Positions 1 to 4,138 of a stretch of DNA of 5,077 nucleotides are shown here, piece after piece. Positions within the stretch are counted from its first letter, which is position 1, and every line of letters begins with the position of its first letter. Origin of the DNA: Candidatus Omnitrophota bacterium (GTDB lineage Bacteria > Omnitrophota > Gorgyraeia > Tantalellales > Tantalellaceae); NCBI GenBank assembly GCA_030631915.1, contig DAOVKF010000113.1:1-5077 (forward strand), written 5' to 3'. Under the pieces are notes generated by a model. The model was not told the origin of the DNA, searched no databases, and saw only the letters and a program-made list of their open reading frames with translations. The position numbers were made by a program, and so were the translations under genes.

Positions 1-425
1 ACCTGATAGGTGTTCCCTTTTTCCATGTGGTCTTTTATACTGGCTATGTTCCGATAGTAAACGTCAGGGGGCACGGAATAATGCCCGTTCAGGATGCGGA
101 ATCCCTCCGGATCCGTCTTTTTCAGGAGCGAATGGAGCAGTTTTTCAACAGGGAGCTTGTTCAGGGCCTCAAATACGCCGAAACAGAAAAGAGGGAACGC
201 CGGTCTTTTATCAAAGGGGATCTCCAGGAAATGATACCCCAGTTCGTATGAGAGAAAACCGGCCGCGAACAATCCCCTGGAAAGCGCTTTATCAAGGCGG
301 CGGAAACAATCGTCCACTTCAGCCGCGCTGTTGCACGTGATAAGTTCGACCGGGTCCCGGAAAACGATCGCTTCGCGTCGGCCATTGTCCGGGTCCGTAT
401 TAAAGAAAATAAAAGTATTGTTCAT
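1..425 (-). CDS. pabB: Aminodeoxychorismate synthase component I (PabB-like), 5' part; 3' end lies beyond the window
   Basis: Reading the minus strand from ATG at 425 gives 141 complete codons, open to the window edge. The family combines chorismate and glutamine-derived ammonia into 4-amino-4-deoxychorismate, the folate precursor step, in the cytoplasm. Visible here are the divergent N-terminal region, a GLFAAGFLSYELGY segment (residues 51-64) typical of PabB N-domains, FGVFEA (82-87), and the start of the chorismate-binding domain, where Y124, I127 and I130 precede MEKGNTYQV (134-142), the motif that usually continues to N-x-T. Anthranilate synthase TrpE shares the later domain, but the short N-domain and its motifs fit PabB better. 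A C-terminal fusion to PabC lyase is common and cannot be judged here. An AGAAGG ribosome site (441-436) sits 10 bases before the start. The gene is transcribed away from the tRNA, with its own promoter at 492-520. Confidence 0.85.
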   Translation of the reverse strand, partial: MNNTFIFFNTDPDNGRREAIVFRDPVELITCNSAAEVDDCFRRLDKALSRGLFAAGFLSYELGYHFLEIPFDKRPAFPLFCFGVFEALNKLPVEKLLHSLLKKTDPEGFRILNGHYSVPPDVYYRNIASIKDHMEKGNTYQ

Positions 426-452
426 CCTGTTTCAGCCTTCTGTTACCCCGTC

Positions 453-472
453 ATTCCTGCGCAAGCAGGAAT
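453..472. repeat. Short REP-like palindrome (8-bp arms, 4-base loop)
   Basis: ATTCCTGC (453-460), loop GCAA (461-464) and GCAGGAAT (465-472) form a perfect 8-bp hairpin, flanked by GTC on the left. The form (GTCATTCC-rich arm, small purine-containing loop, mirrored arm) resembles the dispersed GTCATTCC...GGAAT palindromes known from many bacterial genomes. It lies in the spacer between the divergent pabB and tRNA genes, inside the predicted pabB 5' leader. It does not follow a gene end and has no T-run, so it is unlikely to be a simple terminator. Copy number elsewhere in the genome cannot be seen from this window. Confidence 0.55.
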
Positions 473-482
473 TCATGCTTCA

Positions 483-510
483 TTGACTATTATTATAGAT
501 GTGATAAAAT
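483..510 (+). promoter_or_regulatory. Sigma70-type promoter for the tRNA-Arg gene
   Basis: TTGACT (483-488) and TAAAAT (505-510) are separated by 16 bp in an A/T-rich stretch. Transcription would begin near 517, about 16 bases before the mature tRNA 5' end, a normal short leader for RNase P removal. The site overlaps the oppositely oriented pabB promoter. Confidence 0.6.
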
Positions 511-520
511 AGAAAATCAA
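492..520 (-). promoter_or_regulatory. Sigma70-type promoter for pabB, facing the tRNA promoter
   Basis: On the minus strand TTGATT (520-515) is followed after exactly 17 bp by a perfect TATAAT (497-492). Transcription would start near 485, giving a leader of about 60 bases that includes the 453-472 hairpin and the AGAAGG ribosome site. The -10 box lies inside the spacer of the tRNA promoter on the other strand. Confidence 0.6.
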
Positions 521-532
521 CCAAAGACATGC

Positions 533-608
533 GTGCCAGTAGCTCAGCGGATAGAGTAGCGGCCTACGAAGCCGTTGGTCGGAGGTTCGAATCCTCTCTG
601 GCACGCCA
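533..608 (+). tRNA. tRNA-Arg, anticodon ACG, CCA encoded
   Basis: The full cloverleaf can be folded by eye. The acceptor stem is GTGCCAG (533-539) with CTGGCAC (598-604); the D arm is GCTC/GAGT; the anticodon stem is GCGGC/GCCGT around loop CTACGAA, giving anticodon ACG; the variable loop has 5 bases; and the T arm is GGAGG-TTCGAAT-CCTCT. Discriminator G is at 605 and CCA at 606-608 is encoded. The wobble A34 would be deaminated to inosine by TadA, so the tRNA reads CGU, CGC and CGA codons. Two further bases (G531, C532) could pair with C606 and G605, lengthening the acceptor helix in the precursor; the 7-bp register is chosen because it places all arms and the CCA correctly. No strong terminator follows. 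Nothing in the window suggests that it serves as an integration site. Confidence 0.95.
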
Positions 609-670
609 GCTTTGATACATTGCCGATATGCGTTTGATCTTGGGAACGTTCCAGAAACAAAGGAGGAAGG

Positions 671-925
671 ATGAAGCTGAATGTGAAAGCTTTTGCTCTG
701 GCAGCGGGTATTTTCTGGGGGGTCAGCGTGTTCGCGCTTACATGGATGGGCATATGGGGATACGGCAGCGGGGAGGCGGCGTCGATCGTGAGATCGTATT
801 ACCTCGGCTACTCAGTGACTCCCCTGGGCAGTCTGATAGGCGCGGGTTACGGGTTTTTTGATGCCGGGATCGGCTGCGCCATCTTCGCGTTCTTATATAA
901 CAGGCTCGCGGGGAATACGCAGTAA
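671..925 (+). CDS. Small two-helix membrane protein of the 'bacteriophage holin'-annotated family
   Basis: This 84-residue protein has two hydrophobic segments: about residues 7-29 (AFALAAGIFWGVSVFALTW and onward) and about 52-78 (PLGSLIGAGYGFFDAGIGCA and onward). A loop with GYGSGEAASIVRSYYLGYS joins them. The pattern MKLNVKA...GI.WG, then a GYS.TPLGSLIG..YGF.D..IG..IFA.LYN signature, matches a small, widespread bacterial family that automatic pipelines name 'bacteriophage holin'. The family's real role is unknown to me. There are no phage lysis genes next to it, so a holin function is doubtful; it is more likely a housekeeping inner-membrane protein. The start is firm: AGGAGG at 661-666 lies just before ATG 671. 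It sits between tRNA-Arg and the helicase gene and could be co-transcribed with the helicase (46-bp gap). The palindrome GGAACGTTCC (643-652) lies just upstream. Confidence 0.8.
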   Translation: MKLNVKAFALAAGIFWGVSVFALTWMGIWGYGSGEAASIVRSYYLGYSVTPLGSLIGAGYGFFDAGIGCAIFAFLYNRLAGNTQ

Positions 926-971
926 CGCAGCACCAGGATGATCCCGGGGACACGATATCTAAGGCGGAGCC

Positions 972-2963
972 ATGGATAATAATATATTTTCTCTGGTCTT
1001 CGGGAAAGACAAAGAGGGCCTCGCGCGGGAATTCAAGGGTTTTGAGTTCCGGCCCCAGCAGATCCAGATGGCCCGGGCCGTGGAGAATGCCCTTTTGACC
1101 GGGAAACACCTTGTTGTCGAAGCCGGGACCGGGGTGGGGAAAAGCCTGGCCTATCTCCTGCCGTTCATTAAACGGGTCACAGGCAGAGACGGCAGGATAG
1201 TCATCTCTACTTACACAAAGACCCTGCAGCGGCAGCTTGTAGAAAAAGACCTTCCCGCCCTTAAAAAGATGCTCGGGCTTGACTTCAGGTTCGCCCTGTG
1301 CCTGGGGTCCCAGAATTATCTTTGCATTAGAAGGCTGCGCCGCAGGGGCGACGATCATCTTTTTGAGACAGCCAGGGAAAAAGAAGAGATTTCCGGGATA
1401 AACGGGTGGGCCCTGAAAACAGGGACCGGGGTACGGTCGGAACTCGACTTTACGCCGGGAGAATCCACGTGGAAAAAAATATGCCGGGAGACCGATCTTT
1501 GCCTGGGGAAAAAATGTCCGTTCCGGCAGAAATGTTTTTATTACAAGGCCAGGCGTGAAGAATACAGGGCGCAGATATTAGTCACCAATCATCATCTTTT
1601 TTTCTCTCACATAGCTTCAGACGGTAATCTTCTCCCCCCTTTTGATGTCGTCATTTTTGATGAAGCGCATACCCTGGAAGATGTCGCGACCGATTATCTG
1701 GGGATAAGAGTGTCCAATTTCCAGATAAAGTATTTTCTCGATTCGTTATTCAACCCCCGGTCGGGTAAAGGGTTTTTGCGTAAAGCGAGGGGCGTATCCG
1801 GAGAGATAATAAAAAAGGCGATGGAAAGAACAGAGGAAGCGCGCCATGCCGCGCGATCGTTCTTCTCCGAGGCGGCCTCCAGGTTCGGCGAAGAGTCCAG
1901 GACCGTGAGGATAAGAGAAAAGGGGGCGCTGTTCAACCATCTCAAGGAACCGCTCGCGGGACTTGTGTCCAGTTTGAAAGATATTTACGGGGGCTGTGAC
2001 AGGGACAGGGACGAGGACAGGGCGGAAATAAAGTCCTTTATATCGCGCGCGCAGAAATTCAGTTCTTCTCTGGACGCGATCACGCGTATGCGGCTGGAAG
2101 AGCACGTCTACTGGCTGGAGATCCTGAAAAGGCCGCGCGGGACCAGATATACGTTCTTCGCGTCCCCGATTGACATATCGGGTGAATTCAAAAAAAGGAT
2201 ATTCGATGAGATCCGTCCCGTCATATTGACCTCGGCGACACTTTCCACCAACGGGAATTTTGAGTTCGTGAAGAAACGTCTGGGCATGGATGATGATGTC
2301 GATGAACTGATCCTGGATTCTCCTTTCGATTACGCTGAAAATACGGTCCTTTATTTGCCCGGGGAGCTGCCAGATCCGGGCCGGGAGGCTGAGGCATACC
2401 GGAAGACGGCGGTCCTGGAGATGAAAAAGATCCTTTCCCTGACAGAGGGAAGGACGTTCATATTGTTCACCAGTTTTAAGATGATGAACAGAACGCACAC
2501 GGAGTTAAAAGAGTCCTTTGAGGATCTGCGCATCTTGAAACAGGGCGAGGCCCCCCGGTATAAACTGCTGGAGATGTTCAAACGCGGCAAGCGGACAGTT
2601 CTCCTGGGGACAAATACGTTCTGGCAGGGAATAGATATCCCCGGAAAGGCGCTTGAATGCGTTGTTATCAGCAAACTGCCTTTTGCCGTTCCCGATGATC
2701 CGATCATAGAGGCGAAAATGGAGCTTCTCCTTTCACATGGCAAAAACCCGTTCGTGCATTACCAGATACCCCGTGCCGTCATCATGCTCAAGCAGGGCTT
2801 TGGCCGCCTTATCCGGACGGGGCGGGACAGGGGGATAGTGGCTATCCTTGATCCGAGAGTGAGGACAAGGGGATATGGAAAGAGGTTTATAGACGCCCTT
2901 CCGCGATGCAGGCAGACTTCCGATCTGGCGCGCGCTGAACAGTTTCTTTCCGGAAAAGGTTGA
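972..2963 (+). CDS. dinG: Fe-S cluster ATP-dependent DNA helicase, DinG/YoaA (XPD-like, superfamily 2)
   Basis: This 663-residue protein is full length for YoaA/DinG-type helicases without an exonuclease domain. The family unwinds DNA 5' to 3' and resolves forked, R-loop or D-loop structures during repair. Motifs in order: Q-like FRPQQIQMARAV (26-37), Walker A AGTGVGKS (51-58), motif Ia STYTKTLQRQL (79-89), Fe-S cysteines C118, C177, C182 and C188 with the DinG-type C-x4-C-x5-C spacing, NHH (206-208), DEAH (230-233), motif III-like TSATLS (420-425), ILFTSF (497-502), GTNTFWQGIDIPG (546-558), and motif VI QGFGRLIRTGRDRG (608-621). All key residues are present, so it should be active and depend on iron-sulfur cluster assembly. 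AAGG (961-964) precedes ATG 972 by 7 bases. An acidic/basic DRDRDEDR run (343-350) comes from a hexamer DNA repeat. I cannot separate DinG from YoaA orthology; the symbol marks the family. Confidence 0.92.
   Translation: MDNNIFSLVFGKDKEGLAREFKGFEFRPQQIQMARAVENALLTGKHLVVEAGTGVGKSLAYLLPFIKRVTGRDGRIVISTYTKTLQRQLVEKDLPALKKMLGLDFRFALCLGSQNYLCIRRLRRRGDDHLFETAREKEEISGINGWALKTGTGVRSELDFTPGESTWKKICRETDLCLGKKCPFRQKCFYYKARREEYRAQILVTNHHLFFSHIASDGNLLPPFDVVIFDEAHTLEDVATDYLGIRVSNFQIKYFLDSLFNPRSGKGFLRKARGVSGEIIKKAMERTEEARHAARSFFSEAASRFGEESRTVRIREKGALFNHLKEPLAGLVSSLKDIYGGCDRDRDEDRAEIKSFISRAQKFSSSLDAITRMRLEEHVYWLEILKRPRGTRYTFFASPIDISGEFKKRIFDEIRPVILTSATLSTNGNFEFVKKRLGMDDDVDELILDSPFDYAENTVLYLPGELPDPGREAEAYRKTAVLEMKKILSLTEGRTFILFTSFKMMNRTHTELKESFEDLRILKQGEAPRYKLLEMFKRGKRTVLLGTNTFWQGIDIPGKALECVVISKLPFAVPDDPIIEAKMELLLSHGKNPFVHYQIPRAVIMLKQGFGRLIRTGRDRGIVAILDPRVRTRGYGKRFIDALPRCRQTSDLARAEQFLSGKG
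1999..2022 (+). repeat. Hexamer microrepeat ACAGGG-type inside the helicase gene
   Basis: Four consecutive 6-base units, ACAGGG, ACAGGG, ACGAGG and ACAGGG, encode the alternating charged run DRDRDEDR (residues 343-350) in a region between the DEAH motif and the second motor domain. Because the unit is a multiple of three, gain or loss of copies would keep the frame. Confidence 0.6.
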
Positions 2964-2972
2964 AGCGCCGAA

Positions 2973-3025
2973 TGATCATTTTTTCTCAAAAAACGCTTGA
3001 CAGGGAGAGGGGGATATGTTAGTTT
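2973..3025 (+). promoter_or_regulatory. Promoter of the dtxR-feo operon with UP-like element and extended -10
   Basis: A perfect TTGACA (2997-3002) is followed after 17 bp by TAGTTT (3020-3025), with TGT (3017-3019) making an extended -10. Directly upstream, T6 (2979-2984) and A6 (2988-2993) occupy the position of an UP element for the RNA polymerase alpha subunits. Transcription would begin near 3032, leaving about 35 bases of leader before ATG 3068. The predicted operator at 3017-3034 covers the -10 box and the start point, as expected for repression. Confidence 0.65.
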
Positions 3026-3034
3026 TGGGTAACA
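3017..3034. promoter_or_regulatory. Candidate DtxR-family operator 1, over the dtxR -10 box
   Basis: TGTTAGTTTTGGGTAACA contains the perfect inverted repeat TGTTA/TAACA and the 16-bp frame GTTAG-N6-GTAAC (3018-3033). The same frame, with a perfect CTAAC right half, recurs at 3597-3612 before the first feoA. GTTAG/CTAAC halves also occur in the known IdeR/DtxR boxes (TTAGG-TTAG-type), although with different spacing. The position over the -10 box suggests autorepression when metal is plentiful. The protein-site link is an inference from position and repetition. Confidence 0.5.
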
Positions 3035-3067
3035 AAGAAAGTGGAAGCTAATTTAAGGGGTCTAAAA

Positions 3068-3580
3068 ATGAGTGTGAAGGCCGCGGAAAAAAGGAAGTTG
3101 AGTTCTAACATGGAGGATTACCTGGAGGCCATTGCCGTGTTAAAAAAGGACGAGGGCGTGGCCAGGGTGAGGGATATAAGCCGGCTGCTGGACGTGAAAA
3201 AACCGAGCGTCACCGGCGCTCTGAGCGTCCTCTCCGGGAAAGGGCTCATTGTCCATGAGAGGTATGGGTACGTGGATCTTACTCCAAAGGGAGAGAAAGT
3301 GGCCGGGAGCGTTAAAAAGAAACATGACATGCTCGTCAGGTTCCTTACCCGGATCCTGGACGTCGATCCCCGGATAGCCGCGGAAGACGCCTGCAGAATG
3401 GAACATACGATCAGTCCCCAGACGTTCGAGAAACTGACCGGGTTTATAGAATTTGTGGAAACATGCCCCACGGGGGACAGGCCGGACTGGTTGAAGGGTT
3501 TTGACCGTTATTTCAAAACCGGCAGGCGGCCGAAGTGTAAAATAAGGCAGGCCGGGCGGAAGACAAAACCCGGGAAATAA
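3068..3580 (+). CDS. DtxR/MntR-family metal-dependent transcriptional repressor of the feo operon
   Basis: This 170-residue cytoplasmic DNA-binding repressor is expected to bind operators when loaded with Fe(II) or Mn(II). The N-terminal winged helix begins at LSSNMEDYLEAI (11-22) and contains ARVRDISRLLDVKKPSVTGAL (32-52), with wing GYVDLTPKG (67-75). The dimerisation/metal domain has H86 in KKKHDMLVRFL and the DACRMEH motif (C109, E112, H113). D17 and E20 match MntR ligands, while Cys at 109 is DtxR/IdeR-like, so metal choice cannot be decided from residues; the feo context favours iron. The tail carries C133 and C157, a pattern seen in many family members. No SH3/FeoA-like third domain is present. 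ATG 3068 is preferred over GTG 3041 because AGGGG (3056-3060) is 7 bases upstream and the GTG has no good site and lies close to the predicted transcription start. It is first in the operon, only 32 bp before feoA1. Confidence 0.88.
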   Translation: MSVKAAEKRKLSSNMEDYLEAIAVLKKDEGVARVRDISRLLDVKKPSVTGALSVLSGKGLIVHERYGYVDLTPKGEKVAGSVKKKHDMLVRFLTRILDVDPRIAAEDACRMEHTISPQTFEKLTGFIEFVETCPTGDRPDWLKGFDRYFKTGRRPKCKIRQAGRKTKPGK

Positions 3581-3585
3581 TTTTT

Positions 3586-3614
3586 TTGCCAAAAAAGTTA
3601 GGAAGAACTAACAT
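3586..3614 (+). promoter_or_regulatory. Possible weak internal promoter before the first feoA
   Basis: TTGCCA (3586-3591) and TAACAT (3609-3614) are 17 bp apart and flank the operator at 3597-3612. If used, transcription would begin near 3621, past ATG 3613, so translation would have to start at ATG 3658. The -10 match is only 4 of 6, so this is tentative. Confidence 0.3.
3597..3612. promoter_or_regulatory. Candidate DtxR-family operator 2, directly before feoA1
   Basis: GTTAGGAAGAACTAAC is a perfect inverted repeat with 5-bp arms and a 6-bp centre, ending one base before ATG 3613. It has the same GTTAG-N6-(C/G)TAAC frame as the site at 3018-3033. The only other conspicuous sequence in the 32-bp gap between the regulator and feoA1 is a T7 run and an A6 run. 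In RNA the arms could pair and hold part of the AGGAAG ribosome site in the loop, so an effect on translation is also possible. Confidence 0.5.
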
Positions 3615-3909
3615 GGAGTTATATTCAAAACAAGAACACGAAAGACGGCAGGTAAACATGGAAATGGCCGTTATGCCGCTGGCCGCCCTCTTTTCAGGCA
3701 GAAGGGCAAGGATAGTCTCGGTCCATGGCGGAAGAGGCGTGGCAGAGCATCTGAACAATATGGGATTAGGCGTGGGGACGGAGATAGAGGTGCTCAGGCA
3801 GGGGGCTCCCGGCCCCTTTCTTGTTCGCATCAAGGAGACTCGTTTAGCCATAGGGCAAGGTGTAGCCGGAAAGATCATGGTTTCCGTGAAAGGGACGACG
3901 GAGGAATGA
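3613..3909 (+). CDS. feoA: FeoA-domain protein 1 (ferrous iron transport accessory protein)
   Basis: The 98-residue product is a small SH3-like FeoA protein thought to act in the cytoplasm with FeoB. The domain spans about residues 20-92: MPLAALFSGRRARIVSV, the glycine-rich HGGRG (38-42), HLNNMGLGVGTEIEVL (46-61), GPFLVRI (67-73), and TRLAIGQGVAGKIMV (76-90). The GPF...RLAIG form is the FeoA variant often found alongside a second, classical FeoA. The start is uncertain. ATG 3613 has AGGAAG (3600-3605) upstream and yields a charged 15-residue N-terminal extension; ATG 3658 would give 83 residues, closer to the usual FeoA size, but has a weaker site (AGGT). A TTG at 3586 has no ribosome site and is rejected. 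It follows the repressor gene by 32 bp and precedes the second feoA by 4 bp. Confidence 0.85.
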   Translation: MELYSKQEHERRQVNMEMAVMPLAALFSGRRARIVSVHGGRGVAEHLNNMGLGVGTEIEVLRQGAPGPFLVRIKETRLAIGQGVAGKIMVSVKGTTEE

Positions 3910-3913
3910 GACA

Positions 3914-4138
3914 ATGACTTTGGACGAGGCCAGGCCGGGGCAGAAGTGCAGTATAGTGGACATGTTCGCAGAAGGTGTTTTAGGGCAGCGCCTTCTTGAT
4001 ATGGGATTTGTTCAGGGGACACAGATAGAAGTCGTGAGGAATGCGCCGCTTGTGGATCCGGTCGAGATCCGGATGAAGGGATATCTGCTGACACTGCGCC
4101 ACAATGAGGCCAGGTTTGTTGAGGTAGTTCTGTCATGA
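3914..4138 (+). CDS. feoA: FeoA-domain protein 2 (classical short FeoA)
   Basis: This 74-residue protein is nearly all FeoA domain: MTLDEARPGQKCSIV, then QRLLDMGFVQGTQIEVV (25-41), APLVDPVEIRMKGYLLTLR (44-62), and EARFVEV (65-71). The DPVEIRMKGY..TLR segment is the hallmark of the classical FeoA fold. It is expected to bind FeoB or tune its GTPase/transport activity at the inner face of the membrane. GGAGG (3900-3904), inside the end of the preceding gene, lies 9 bases before ATG 3914. Its stop codon overlaps the feoB start (ATGA at 4135-4138), so the two are probably translationally coupled and made in matched amounts. It differs strongly from the first FeoA, so the pair is not a recent duplication. 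Confidence 0.92.
   Translation: MTLDEARPGQKCSIVDMFAEGVLGQRLLDMGFVQGTQIEVVRNAPLVDPVEIRMKGYLLTLRHNEARFVEVVLS

Noticed and set aside
27..251. Plus-strand open frame of 74 codons at the left edge
   Set aside because: It lies antisense to the pabB N-terminal region, which has recognisable motifs.
738..1358. Minus-strand open frame of 206 codons across the membrane protein and helicase start
   Set aside because: It overlaps two well-supported plus-strand genes and its product is proline- and arginine-rich without family features.
1746..2498. Long minus-strand open frame (250 codons) opposite the helicase gene
   Set aside because: The plus strand encodes an unmistakable helicase with all motifs; the antisense product shows no recognisable domain and arises from codon bias.
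2971..2980. Palindrome AATGATCATT between the helicase and the regulator
   Set aside because: Short, A/T-rich and unrelated to the GTTAG sites; easily explained by chance or by the A/T-rich promoter upstream region.
2963..2998. Possible terminator after the helicase gene (AAGCG...CGCTT with T6/A6 arms)
   Set aside because: The stem is broken by an 11-base bulge and the A/T arms are weak with no T-run after the hairpin; the A/T tracts fit better as an UP element of the next promoter.
3041..3067. GTG start for the DtxR-family gene adding nine residues
   Set aside because: No suitable ribosome site; only about nine bases after the predicted transcription start, while ATG 3068 has AGGGG at ideal spacing.
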